A DNA stretch of 64,000 nt from Flammeovirgaceae bacterium UBA1842 (GCA_002338655.1 DDIU01000015.1:62001-126000); one strand, 5' to 3'. Positions 33,777 to 42,236 are shown, counted from the first letter of the stretch. Notes: generated by a model not told the origin, from the letters alone. Numbers and translations: made by a program.

Positions 33777-34805
33777 TTATATCAGTTTTAAGTTTTGTGA
33801 AGGGGCATATACCGTTACCCCATTTTCGGTAATGATCTGGGCTATACCCTTATGATTATTGGCCAGGTAGCCTACCACCGTTTTAGGGGGAATGGCTGGC
33901 AACATATAGTCGCCTTTCCCATTGCGCAGCATGGTAGGTTTATGGGTAATAGCCACATCGAGTACCCGGCTGTTTTTTAAATAGCGTTGCAGGTCTTGCA
34001 TGGTTTCCAACGTCCCAAGACCGGACAATGTCCAGGTGCCAGTGGGTGATTGTTTCAAGCCTATCCGGATAAACTCGGCCCTGATCTTCACTTTGGCCGG
34101 TTCATTGTTTTTGAAGGCCACACTAAGCAACGCATTGACCGGACTGGTTACCCTTACGCCACTGACCCGAGCAGTATCAAAATGACTTCTTACCTCCAGG
34201 TAATCGCTGGTGTTTTGCATTTGCTTTAAGGCATTGAGGGCAGCAAAAAGGTTCTGACTGTTTGCTGCTTTGATCAGCTCGTCAGCTACTGTTTTGCTGC
34301 TGCCGGCACTACTTTGAGCAGCAGGGTTGCTCCTTACAATTTTGCTAAAGGTGCTTTCCGAAACGGACGTGGAATAGCCTGCTGCCCGTAGTGCTTTTTC
34401 TGTTCCACCACCAAACACTCCATCAGGAGTGCCATCCGGACGGATGCTCGTGCTGCGGATATGACCGGCTGCTTCACCGCCCAACCTGAGCAAACCTTGT
34501 TGAAGCTGTTTCACCAGTTCGCCTCTTGATCCGCTTCTTAGTGGAAAGGAACTACTGCTTGTGGTTCGGGGGACTGAGGCAGGCAATGCTGGGATGATAT
34601 TGTTGACTGTAAGTCCTTGTCCACGTTGCATCACCGCTCGGTCTTGCAAATAATTATACAAGAGATAACCACCGCCCAATACTGCCCCGGCTCCCAGGCC
34701 ATAGATGATGTATTTTCGTTGAACACCTGCCTTTTGTTTGGGTACCGGTTGTTTTCGTCTTACTGATGCTGATTTTGTATTGCGTTTTCGTGTATTGGTC
34801 ATCAT
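33777..34805 (-). CDS. Membrane-anchored peptidoglycan-binding protein
   Basis: A 342-residue protein: a basic N-terminus (~1-30), one Gly-rich membrane span (YIIYGLGAGAVLGGGYLLYNYL, ~32-53), a Ser-rich linker, and a PG_binding_1 domain (~85-150; GSRGELVKQLQQGLLRLGG, PDGVFGGGTEKAL). The last ~170 residues have no clear family. The basic tail/membrane span/external domain order would put the wall-binding part outside a membrane. A spike or entry role is possible if the element is viral. Confidence 0.7.
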   Translation of the reverse strand: MMTNTRKRNTKSASVRRKQPVPKQKAGVQRKYIIYGLGAGAVLGGGYLLYNYLQDRAVMQRGQGLTVNNIIPALPASVPRTTSSSSFPLRSGSRGELVKQLQQGLLRLGGEAAGHIRSTSIRPDGTPDGVFGGGTEKALRAAGYSTSVSESTFSKIVRSNPAAQSSAGSSKTVADELIKAANSQNLFAALNALKQMQNTSDYLEVRSHFDTARVSGVRVTSPVNALLSVAFKNNEPAKVKIRAEFIRIGLKQSPTGTWTLSGLGTLETMQDLQRYLKNSRVLDVAITHKPTMLRNGKGDYMLPAIPPKTVVGYLANNHKGIAQIITENGVTVYAPSQNLKLI

Positions 34806-34807
34806 GA

Positions 34808-35242
34808 TCAGGGTTTTGAATTAATAATCTGTAATGCAGTAGCAAACTCTTCAGAAGAGAGTTCTTCTTTCAGGTCTGCAGCCAGGTTTCGTCCGTAGAG
34901 ATCACGGTACGCCCGCTGCACTTTGTTCATAACCGAGCTAGTGGGTATGGTCTCCAGTACGGCAAATACAGCTTCTTCATCAGTGCCCCAGCCGAAATAG
35001 TTGTCATTCTCAAAAGCCATTTTGAGTTGAGTGGCAAAAGCGGCCGGGTTGCCTTCGGTCAGGGCCTGATTTTCCCGAATGCCTTGTTTAAAGTTTTTTA
35101 CCACAGCCCTCACTCCCAGAAACACCCCAGCTGCGGCACCCACTGCTAAAATAGTAGAGGTCACCTGGCTGCTGATGCTGATTCGGGGGCGGTTCTGCCA
35201 TGCGAGTTGCCCGGCTTTATATGCTATAGCTGGTACTGACAT
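34808..35242 (-). CDS. Membrane protein with annexin-like repeat
   Basis: A 144-residue protein. A membrane span (~27-45, TSTILAVGAAAGVFLGVRAVV) is followed by an annexin-like repeat at ~80-144: YFGWGTDEEAVFAVLE, then the helix KVQRAYRDLYGRNLAADLKEEL. The GxGTDEEA start and the AYxxLYGxxLxxDLKxEL helix are characteristic of annexin repeats, which bind calcium and acidic membranes. Eukaryotic annexins carry four repeats; here one is seen. It overlaps its neighbours by one base. Confidence 0.7.
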   Translation of the reverse strand: MSVPAIAYKAGQLAWQNRPRISISSQVTSTILAVGAAAGVFLGVRAVVKNFKQGIRENQALTEGNPAAFATQLKMAFENDNYFGWGTDEEAVFAVLETIPTSSVMNKVQRAYRDLYGRNLAADLKEELSSEEFATALQIINSKP

Positions 35243-35430
35243 TACTTTTTAATTCCTAGTTTCATCTTCACCACATTGCGCACAAAGGCATCCGATTTGA
35301 AAATCTTCTCCATTTTGATGATGCCCTCGGCTTGAAAGGTGGATACCATAGTTTCAAAAGCTTTTTTGACCTGACCCGCTTCCACCTGGTTTTTAGCTTT
35401 CAGTTTGATATTGAAGTTGTATTCTTCCAT
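35242..35430 (-). CDS. Small hypothetical protein
   Basis: A 62-residue basic protein with a beta strand, a helix (AGQVKKAFETMVSTFQAEG) and a short helical tail. No cysteines or membrane segment. Overlaps both neighbours by one base. Function unknown; the alternating start resembles a small beta-alpha-beta domain. Confidence 0.6.
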   Translation of the reverse strand: MEEYNFNIKLKAKNQVEAGQVKKAFETMVSTFQAEGIIKMEKIFKSDAFVRNVVKMKLGIKK

Positions 35431-36326
35431 TATACTTGCTCATTTTGCTTTTCTTGATTGGGGGTCTTTTGAGCTTTTCTGATCTTGCTCATTTGATTGA
35501 GATAGTAGATGACCTTGCTGATCATCGTTTCATCTTCCTTCACCTGCTCACCAAGCTGGCTGACCATCTGCACGACTTGCTCAAACTGCTCATCGTCAAA
35601 AAGCTCGCGGAAATACTCAGCGATGTTGAGTAGGTTTTGCTGCTCTTCAGACAGACTTGCTGCAGGGAGCAATTGCTTCACATCTTCCCCGCTCAGGCTT
35701 CCCAGAGTGCTGGCCAGTCCTTGCATTTCTTTAGGATACTTGGTGGCCAGCCCATTAATGGCACCCGGCAAAAGCACCTTGCCCAGTTCTACCAGGCTGA
35801 GTTTTTTGACCAGTTCTTCAATTTCACCAGATTTTTCTTCCAGGGCTTCTTCGGACTTTTCCAGCTCCTTCTCCAACTTTTCTATGTCCTTGAGCAAACC
35901 GGCATTTTCTTTTTTTAAAGTATCAAAATCCCGCTTGAGCAATTCATCTTTTAATAACCCCTCTACCTGGTTGTGAATACCACTGAGGGATTCCTCTTTA
36001 CTTCTGGAAATTTCTTCCAGCTTTTGTTTGAGCTGCTCATTTTCTAATGAGAGCTTCTGCAATGTCAGCTTGTCTTCCAGTGATTTGGCGTAAGCAGACT
36101 TATCTTCTACTGATTCAGCAGTAGTTTTTATATGACCCGGTTTTTCTTCCCCATTCTGGGTAGGGCTATCTCTCAGCACCTGCAGATGCTTCTGTGCTCC
36201 GCTTAATTTGTACTTCACATAAGCACTCTCATTCTCTAGTCCCAGTGCTTCCATTTCTTCGTACTGCTCATCGGTCAGTCGCACCGATCCGGGTTTTCGT
36301 ATTCTATCAGCTTCCATATCACTCAT
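35430..36326 (-). CDS. Coiled-coil protein
   Basis: A 298-residue protein. An N-terminal segment (RKPGSVRLTDEQYEEMEALG) is followed by an extended heptad-repeat coiled coil (~75-175, Leu/Lys/Glu-rich) and a helical C-terminal domain (~180-290). No known family. In the middle of the operon it may be a scaffold or assembly protein. Overlaps the upstream gene by four bases (ATGA). Confidence 0.6.
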   Translation of the reverse strand: MSDMEADRIRKPGSVRLTDEQYEEMEALGLENESAYVKYKLSGAQKHLQVLRDSPTQNGEEKPGHIKTTAESVEDKSAYAKSLEDKLTLQKLSLENEQLKQKLEEISRSKEESLSGIHNQVEGLLKDELLKRDFDTLKKENAGLLKDIEKLEKELEKSEEALEEKSGEIEELVKKLSLVELGKVLLPGAINGLATKYPKEMQGLASTLGSLSGEDVKQLLPAASLSEEQQNLLNIAEYFRELFDDEQFEQVVQMVSQLGEQVKEDETMISKVIYYLNQMSKIRKAQKTPNQEKQNEQV

Positions 36327-36631
36327 TTTAAGATAACCTGGATAAACTTTACTTTTCTGGGCACAGATGATTGGTTCAGGATTTCAATTCTGTCCGCATG
36401 CTCATGAATGTTTTCCGAAAGCTTTGGGTTGTTGTAATCGTACTCGCCAAAGTCCGAGCTGATCCGGATACCGGATTCGGCTTCCAGCAAAATCCAGAGT
36501 TCGTTAAAGGCAGCCAGCCTGATTTCCTGCTGGGGCTCCAGGTTTAAATCCTGAAATACCAAGCGATAGATTTGAAAGCCTCTTTCCTGCACCCTTTGGG
36601 GAATGTATCGTATGGCTAATTCTTCAGTCAT
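36323..36631 (-). CDS. Hypothetical protein, phage-like operon
   Basis: The ATG at 36631 (MTEELAIRYIPQRVQ) overlaps the upstream stop as ATGACTGA, giving 102 residues; the longer frame from 36658 is less likely. Alpha/beta, with AFNELWILLEAESGIRISSDFGEY centrally. No recognised family. Part of the candidate structural cluster. Confidence 0.6.
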   Translation of the reverse strand: MTEELAIRYIPQRVQERGFQIYRLVFQDLNLEPQQEIRLAAFNELWILLEAESGIRISSDFGEYDYNNPKLSENIHEHADRIEILNQSSVPRKVKFIQVILK

Positions 36632-36944
36632 TCTTAAGCACTTCAGGATTTTCATCAATCATCAACCAGAGCCTTACTTGATAAGGCCCGGAGGTATACC
36701 CGGCATCTTTAAATGCACCGGTCACATAATCTCCACTGATTTCTATATCCAAGGGATGAATGGGCAGATTCGGGATCGGCTCATTCAGTTCAATCTCATT
36801 GAAGTTGCAGTTGGTATCAAAGTTGAACAGGTAACGGTCCTGCTTCAAGCGGTCATGATCACGGAAAATGGAAGTGGGTTCTATCACTTCGGTTTTCATC
36901 TCAATGCCCCTGGGGCTAAATAGAGTTAATTCTCCCAGTATCAT
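36624..36944 (-). CDS. Beta-rich hypothetical protein, candidate structural
   Basis: A 106-residue, predominantly beta protein with short alternating hydrophobic stretches (LTLFSPRGIEMKTEVIEP, YLFNFDTNCNFNEIELNEP, YQVRLWLMIDEN). No signal peptide. Three bases after the upstream gene. Its composition is like the other candidate capsid or minor virion proteins in this run. Confidence 0.55.
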   Translation of the reverse strand: MILGELTLFSPRGIEMKTEVIEPTSIFRDHDRLKQDRYLFNFDTNCNFNEIELNEPIPNLPIHPLDIEISGDYVTGAFKDAGYTSGPYQVRLWLMIDENPEVLKND

Positions 36945-36947
36945 CGC

Positions 36948-37517
36948 TTAGTAATCATCTTCTTCATCGTCATTGATGCCACCATCACCATAATTCTCAG
37001 GTGCGGGATGCACTTCCAGTTTTACCATGCCCAATCCGGCATACTTGCTTTCCCATACCCAATAGTCTTCCTTAAAATCCGTCCAGAAATCTCTGATTTC
37101 AACTGTTACAGGATCCTTGAATTTATCCTTCTGATCGTTCAATTTAAGTTCGGCCATTTCCAGTCGCTTAGGTTGGGCGTAATACAGCTTTTCACCTTCC
37201 TTTACTTCAATTCGGTACACCACCGGCTGGCTTCCGATCAGGTCATCCCGCAAACCGCAGACCAACGCCTGATTGATGTAGGTATCCTGGGCACTGCCGA
37301 CATATACCCGGTTATGGTGTATTTTCTGATCCGGGGCACCGTGGGTAATGATAACTCCCACTACCTTACAACTGCTATGCGGCACTTTCTCTTTGAAGGT
37401 CTTATACTGCCCATTTTCGGTAATGGAAAATTCCACCGGCACAAAATGCCTTTTGATCAACAGCTTTTCTGCTGCTTCTCCTTCCAATGTCATTTGCTGG
37501 ATCACTTTTCTGATCAT
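36948..37517 (-). CDS. Beta-rich protein, candidate capsid component
   Basis: A 189-residue protein, mostly beta strands (VPVEFSITENGQYKTFKEKVP, KVVGVIITHG, NRVYVGSAQ), with a strongly acidic tail (GGINDDEEDDY). It overlaps the 130-residue beta-rich protein by four bases. Two adjacent beta-sandwich proteins of unequal length are the arrangement of vertical single jelly-roll capsid pairs in some tailless viruses. The assignment needs structure prediction. Confidence 0.45.
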   Translation of the reverse strand: MIRKVIQQMTLEGEAAEKLLIKRHFVPVEFSITENGQYKTFKEKVPHSSCKVVGVIITHGAPDQKIHHNRVYVGSAQDTYINQALVCGLRDDLIGSQPVVYRIEVKEGEKLYYAQPKRLEMAELKLNDQKDKFKDPVTVEIRDFWTDFKEDYWVWESKYAGLGMVKLEVHPAPENYGDGGINDDEEDDY

Positions 37518-37906
37518 ATTTCCTCCTCCAATAAAAGCACCACCGACACCTGATAGCCATTGCCCAATACCGCCCGCTCATGATCTTTGTCCTCATAGCG
37601 CACTTTAACCGACAAATCCCCAGGCTGCACTTCACCCAAATCAAAAAACCGCTCCCGAGGTGCCACACTGATGCTGGAGATCAGGATCTTGCTGTCAAAG
37701 CCTTCCGGGAAAAGCTCATCGCCTCCAATTTCAATGCGCTGACTGCCCCGATAGTACAACTTATTGGGAAAGTCAGAGGTAAGTTGCAGGCCCTTGACAA
37801 AAGCAGTCTTCTTAGGCAGCTCCCACTTCACCGGGGTGTAGGGCTTATTGGCCTCATCAATATGAAAAGTGAAGGTTTTTCGCACTTCTCTTGTCTTATT
37901 TTCCAT
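37514..37906 (-). CDS. Beta-sandwich protein, candidate jelly-roll capsid component
   Basis: A 130-residue protein whose strand pattern (RKTFTFHID, AFVKGLQLTSDFPNKLYYRG, SKILISSISVAPRERFFDLG, GDLSVKVRYED, GYQVSVVLLLEEE) suits a jelly-roll. No enzyme motif, no signal peptide, no cysteine. Lies between the 189- and 208-residue candidates. Role inferred from fold expectation and context. Confidence 0.45.
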   Translation of the reverse strand: MENKTREVRKTFTFHIDEANKPYTPVKWELPKKTAFVKGLQLTSDFPNKLYYRGSQRIEIGGDELFPEGFDSKILISSISVAPRERFFDLGEVQPGDLSVKVRYEDKDHERAVLGNGYQVSVVLLLEEEI

Positions 37907-37917
37907 GAATAATTTGA

Positions 37918-38544
37918 TTATGCTGGAACCGTGGAAGTACCAGCTAATACGACTTTAATAAGTGTTTTTTCCGGGGCATCCTCTCCTAATTCTATTGTAA
38001 ACTCAAACTCTTCATCATCTCTAACAAACCTTGGGTTTTCCAGGATGTAAGTTCCTAGGTTTACCTGAAAATTGTTATCTGTAATGAACTCCTGCATAGG
38101 TCTTTCATCAATAATAATCTTCTTATTGGCCATGAAGGTGAATACTCCATTTTGAAGGCCCGCTACTTTTTTGATAGAATCAAAATTGGCCATTTTTAGA
38201 ACTTTCTTAAGTTCAAGTTCACTATCAGGCAAGTCGCCTTCGAAGATTACTGCCAGTAATATGATCCTGTTACAAAGGAACAGCCGATCTTTCGGCAACT
38301 TAGTTTGAGTAACATTAGTGATTCCAATTTCTTTGGAATCCTGGGTTTCAAACATATTAATATTGGCCTTTCCTCCTGCTTTCTTTATTGAGTAGTAAGA
38401 AGCATCTGCCAACATCAACCGTCCTTCTTTGATCCCTTCGGCTACTTTCACCATAGCTGGGTCAAACTTTTTACCCTGCTCTCTCAAAGAAAGGTGGGCA
38501 TTAACGATTTCGAGAAACTGTTCTCTTGAATTTTTCCGTACCAT
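37918..38544 (-). CDS. Candidate major capsid protein
   Basis: A 208-residue protein with a short helical start, a Gly-containing turn, then a strand-rich C-terminal half (NGVFTFMANKKIIID, FQVNLGTYILENPRF, EEFEFTIELGEDAP, TLIKVVLAGTSTVP). It is preceded by the only gap over 100 bases in the long operon, as expected for a gene with its own promoter and high expression. No family recognised. Candidate by pattern only. Confidence 0.45.
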   Translation of the reverse strand: MVRKNSREQFLEIVNAHLSLREQGKKFDPAMVKVAEGIKEGRLMLADASYYSIKKAGGKANINMFETQDSKEIGITNVTQTKLPKDRLFLCNRIILLAVIFEGDLPDSELELKKVLKMANFDSIKKVAGLQNGVFTFMANKKIIIDERPMQEFITDNNFQVNLGTYILENPRFVRDDEEFEFTIELGEDAPEKTLIKVVLAGTSTVPA

Positions 38545-38653
38545 GTTATAGATGTTAGAATTTAGATAATTAATCAGGTGTTAGAGGACTGAAAGCCTAC
38601 TTTGAAGCCAATTCAGTCTTTTGGAATTTGCTTTTTGCAATTTGGAATTTCAC
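38545..38653 (-). promoter_or_regulatory. Only sizeable gap in the operon; inverted repeat
   Basis: The 109-base gap upstream of the 208-residue gene contains GACTGAA (38587-38593) and its complement TTCAGTC (38612-38618) and AT-rich sequence. It may hold a second promoter or an mRNA-processing hairpin. No clear -33/-7 boxes were assigned. Confidence 0.35.
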
Positions 38654-39247
38654 TTATGCTACTGCATTGATTTCTAGTGCATCTGACCCCTTCAATTCTG
38701 CAATATCAGGATTGCCTAACTCACCAAGTCCTCCCACTGAATCAACGCCTTGAAGCTCGGGTTGCCCGATCAAGTTATCCGCATTACCATCTTCCAGTTG
38801 GCGGATGATGTCATCCACTTCTGAAGTATCGAAGTTGCCGATATCACCAATATCCCCGTTAAGCATGAGTATTTCACCGTCCTCCAAACCATTAAGGCCA
38901 AGCTTTTCACTCAGTGAAGGAGACAATTTGTCCAGGTATACTTTCTTGCCCAGGGCCTTCAGTGAGGATAACGCCCTATTTTTGGCGTTGGCTACTTCAT
39001 CCTGAAAGCCATCCATTCCAGAAACGTTTTCTTCATTTCGCTGGACAAAGCCATTTGAAGCCACCATACCCACTCCGGCTGAAGTCAACCAATCATACTG
39101 GTACCAGGCACCACCAAAGATGGTAGCGGCTCCGATCCATAGCGAATGTCGTCCGACTGCTGACCCGGCTACCATGCCCACTAGCCCTGAACCGAGATTC
39201 TTACCTGTTTCAATCAGGCTATTTTTGATTAAAACTTTCTTTTCCAT
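38654..39247 (-). CDS. Gly-rich membrane protein, candidate virion membrane protein
   Basis: A 197-residue protein with glycine-zipper-like membrane segments (~15-50, GSGLVGMVAGSAVG and WIGAATIFGGAWYQ, then SAGVGMVASNGF), and a long acidic C-terminal half with short GLEDGE, GLGELG and LKGSD motifs. Similar GLGELG/DGLG motifs occur in the two next proteins. No family recognised. Confidence 0.55.
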   Translation of the reverse strand: MEKKVLIKNSLIETGKNLGSGLVGMVAGSAVGRHSLWIGAATIFGGAWYQYDWLTSAGVGMVASNGFVQRNEENVSGMDGFQDEVANAKNRALSSLKALGKKVYLDKLSPSLSEKLGLNGLEDGEILMLNGDIGDIGNFDTSEVDDIIRQLEDGNADNLIGQPELQGVDSVGGLGELGNPDIAELKGSDALEINAVA

Positions 39248-39275
39248 GATGATATCTTTAAGTTGTTAATTCAAG

Positions 39276-40706
39276 TTACAGAAGCGCAGTAGGTACCAGC
39301 CTCTTGGATTTCTTGCGGGCGCTTTTCTTTTTAGTCTTTGTCTTGCCAGTACTTTTAAAGCGTCCTTTGGCATCTCTTGGGATTCCATCTACTGATTTTG
39401 ACCTTCCCTTGTTCGTCCTTGTGGATTGCTTAACCACATAATAGATACCTCCTCCGGCTACCAGAACCCCTGCCCCGATAAGCAAGGGTGTTTTGTTCTT
39501 TTGAAAGAACCCATTCTTTTCTTCCGGTTTGTCCGTGGTTTGTACTTCAGTGGAAGGTGCCGGTGCTCGTCTGACTAAGGCCGTAGTGGTTGGGGTCGTA
39601 CTGGGCATTGAGGTGATTTTAGTGGTCACAGGGGACTGTGTAGCTGTGGCTGGCCTTCGTACCAGCGAAGTGGTAGGCTGGCTAAACCTAACCAGCGGCT
39701 TGGGAATAGGCTGCGGTGGCTTCACCGGAGTGGCTCCACCCCCAGGTTTAGTGGGAGTAGGCACAAAGGATTTAGCCGTACTTACGAGGTTCTTTACATC
39801 AGACTGTGTCTTCTTGGCCTTATCAAACACCCCGGTAATCTTGCTCAGCAAAGCGGAGATGGAAGCCACCGCCCCGGAAGCAGCCGCTACAGCTGTCCCC
39901 GTCACCACTACACCCAGGCCTTCCACTTCCATGCCGTCATTCAGTAATTGCTCCACCTCATCGGCATCGGCCTCTACAATCATCTTTTCAAAGGGATCCA
40001 CATAATCATCTACCTCAGATAACGGACTTCCTAACTCAAAACCATTCAATGGCACTGATTTATCGGTATTGCCTTTTCCTGTAAGAATGGCTTTTTTGAG
40101 GTTCTCTTTTTTACCACCAGCCAACTCATAAATCTTATCGGCTTTCTTGATAGCCTCTTTCAGCTTGACAAACCCACTCATGCTCATGCCCCGCTTTCGG
40201 GCTTCGGAATCACTGAGATAGCCGAAACGTAATCGTTCTGCTACTTTCATCAGGTTGGTTTTCATGGCCAGTAAAAAGCCGTTCCTTAGTAATATGGTAG
40301 CCGGGTTCAGATAACGGTTCACTGTTTTCACGACTGGTGTGATCACTTTCTTGGCTGTAAACTTGGCGGCATTGGATACACCTTTGGCTACCGGTTTGAT
40401 TACTTTTTTACCGACAAACTTGGCGGCATTCTTTAAACCCCGGCCAATCTTTTTTAAGAAACCCAGTTCGCCTAATCCATCTATTACATAAAGATTCTCT
40501 TCCACATCTGCATACATGATCACATTGCCGTCTTCGTCCTGTATCTCGTAAGCGATATCGGGGCTTTGAACATAGCCGAGCGCTTCCAGGGCTTCAATCT
40601 GCTGGCCGCTCATTTCTCCCTCTTCAAGGCTTTCAAAATCTATGTCCTGGATGTCTACATTATCCAGTCCTGAAGCTGTAAATCCATCTAATCTATGCAG
40701 TTCCAT
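39276..40706 (-). CDS. Large multi-segment protein, possibly virion-associated
   Basis: A 476-residue protein in several parts: an acidic start with DGLGELG (~76-82), basic amphipathic repeats (~85-140; KKVIKPVAKGVSNAAKF and KKVITPVVKTVNRYL), a helical centre with an Ala-rich hydrophobic segment (~260-290), a Pro/Thr-rich linker (~315-405), a membrane span (LLIGAGVLVAGGGIYYVV, ~415-435) and a Lys/Arg-rich tail. The paired amphipathic helices could disturb membranes. Function unknown. The longest gene of the operon. Confidence 0.55.
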   Translation of the reverse strand: MELHRLDGFTASGLDNVDIQDIDFESLEEGEMSGQQIEALEALGYVQSPDIAYEIQDEDGNVIMYADVEENLYVIDGLGELGFLKKIGRGLKNAAKFVGKKVIKPVAKGVSNAAKFTAKKVITPVVKTVNRYLNPATILLRNGFLLAMKTNLMKVAERLRFGYLSDSEARKRGMSMSGFVKLKEAIKKADKIYELAGGKKENLKKAILTGKGNTDKSVPLNGFELGSPLSEVDDYVDPFEKMIVEADADEVEQLLNDGMEVEGLGVVVTGTAVAAASGAVASISALLSKITGVFDKAKKTQSDVKNLVSTAKSFVPTPTKPGGGATPVKPPQPIPKPLVRFSQPTTSLVRRPATATQSPVTTKITSMPSTTPTTTALVRRAPAPSTEVQTTDKPEEKNGFFQKNKTPLLIGAGVLVAGGGIYYVVKQSTRTNKGRSKSVDGIPRDAKGRFKSTGKTKTKKKSARKKSKRLVPTALL

Positions 40707-40712
40707 AATTCA

Positions 40713-41636
40713 TCAAGTTAAAATTTCAGTTAGTTTATAAGCGCCTAAGCCTATTCCTAAAGCCAGAAATATTTTTCCCGTGAGTCCCAGGCCTATTATC
40801 TTGCCTTTGGCTCTCGGTGCAGTTTGTTTTTCCAATGCAAGTGCCACCTCTACCTTCGGCTGAGCTTGTGTTAGCTGCAACACCGGCTGGGATGAGATTT
40901 TCTGTTCAGGCACCTTTCGGAGGGTTAGCATATCAGGTGTTGTCATCTGGTTTTGCTTATGACCAAACTTCCTAATTTGCCGAAGCGGTAGCCTCGGTTG
41001 CTTTAAGTTATAGATACCTAATCCATCGATGAGCAAGTCGGCTGAATCTACACCACTGACTTCCCGGATGCCGTTGATCTCGCCCACAGGTTTTCGGTCG
41101 TCTATATCAAAATCCCGGGCTTCCGAATACGGTACTTCATAGTTGAACTGGTCAGTAACACAGTCCAGCGTGAAGTAACCAGTCTCATTTGGTACAATGG
41201 GATAGATATGCTGGAAATAGGGCTTGATTCCGTATTTGGTGATTCGTACTTTGTGCGGGATGTCCAAGTTGGTAAGTATGCTGGAAATAAAAACCGAATA
41301 GCAGTCACAATCCACGCCTGTTTTGCGGTCTGTCCAGGTGCGGGATGGTCGCCTGACCTGTTCTACCCCGGCTTTGTCCCTGGCATACTGAATGTGGTTG
41401 TAGACAAAATCCCAAATGTTCTCGCAGGTATCTTGTAGCGTTTTACCTTTCAGGGTTTTAGCCAAAAGGGCTGTATCTCCCTTCGTATCCCTTACGACCT
41501 GTTTGATCAGGTTGATGGTGTGGTGTAGCTGCGCCTTGCCTTCGGGACGGATTACCTTGTCCTGACCACTACTTTTAGGAAAAAGCTTGTCAAACGCATG
41601 GCCTGGGGCGATATGTCGTTTCTTCAGGGCTTGCAT
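40713..41636 (-). CDS. Transglutaminase-like (cysteine protease fold) protein with C-terminal anchor
   Basis: A 307-residue protein. Transglutaminase-like core at ~70-165 with a complete triad: C112 (GVDCDCYSVF), H143 (FQHIYPI) and D158 (YFTLDCV). The last ~25 residues are a membrane span (GLTGKIFLALGIGLGAYKL). In tailed or tailless phages this fold may process or cross-link virion proteins; the partner is unknown. It overlaps the LEA14-like gene by one base. Confidence 0.7.
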   Translation of the reverse strand: MQALKKRHIAPGHAFDKLFPKSSGQDKVIRPEGKAQLHHTINLIKQVVRDTKGDTALLAKTLKGKTLQDTCENIWDFVYNHIQYARDKAGVEQVRRPSRTWTDRKTGVDCDCYSVFISSILTNLDIPHKVRITKYGIKPYFQHIYPIVPNETGYFTLDCVTDQFNYEVPYSEARDFDIDDRKPVGEINGIREVSGVDSADLLIDGLGIYNLKQPRLPLRQIRKFGHKQNQMTTPDMLTLRKVPEQKISSQPVLQLTQAQPKVEVALALEKQTAPRAKGKIIGLGLTGKIFLALGIGLGAYKLTEILT

Positions 41637-42097
41637 CAGATGGCGAGTTTGAGGGTTTCTTGCTGCTGGTATGGGATACCGTTGACTTTTGTGGTCACCG
41701 TGGAGACCACATCCAGCACGGCTTCTTGTCCACTGCGGATTTTTTGTACGAGTTCAGTGCCTAAGACCTGGATGAGCGAGAGCCACCCAGCTGACTGAAT
41801 GGTGATATTGAAGGACTCTTCTCCATTGGCAGGTAGTTGGATGGTTTCATCCTTGACCTGAGACGAACCGAGAGAGGCATCTTTATAAGTAAGATTGACA
41901 AAAGGATACTGAATGGAAAGGTTGATCGGGTTGGGATTTTGCAAACGGACGTTTGCCTTAAGCTCAATGCCCGACAGGCTGACCTTGTTGACCTGCAGGG
42001 ATGTTCTGGTCACAATGGTCTTAGAGGCTTGATTGAGCCTGAGTAAATACCGGCCTGCGAAAAAAGCGGCCGCTCCACCTACTATCCATTTAAGCAT
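41636..42097 (-). CDS. LEA14-like (WHy-type) membrane-anchored protein
   Basis: A 153-residue protein: an N-terminal membrane span (WIVGGAAAFFAGRYLLRL, ~4-21), then an LEA type 2-like beta-sandwich (VSLSGIELKANVRLQNPNPINLSIQY, PANGEESFNITI). Such domains protect or bind other surfaces. The first gene of the 42.1-30.9 kb operon, divergent from the HTH gene. Function inferred from domain only. Confidence 0.75.
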   Translation of the reverse strand: MLKWIVGGAAAFFAGRYLLRLNQASKTIVTRTSLQVNKVSLSGIELKANVRLQNPNPINLSIQYPFVNLTYKDASLGSSQVKDETIQLPANGEESFNITIQSAGWLSLIQVLGTELVQKIRSGQEAVLDVVSTVTTKVNGIPYQQQETLKLAI

Positions 42098-42226
42098 TTG
42101 AGTTACTTTTTTTACCCAAATGAATATTTATTTTCTATGCAGTCCAAATGGGTCTGGGATAGCCTGTTTTGGTCAGGGAATAATGTGGAATAAAGTGTAT
42201 TTTACCGGTTCTAAAGGTTGTTTTCT

Positions 42227-42236
42227 GTGATATCAC
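42227..42236. promoter_or_regulatory. Palindrome GTGATATCAC in the divergent promoter region
   Basis: A perfect 10-base palindrome lies between the first gene of the long minus-strand operon and the divergent HTH gene, 46 bases before the ATG of the latter. A plausible operator for that HTH protein. No experimental support from sequence alone. Confidence 0.4.
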
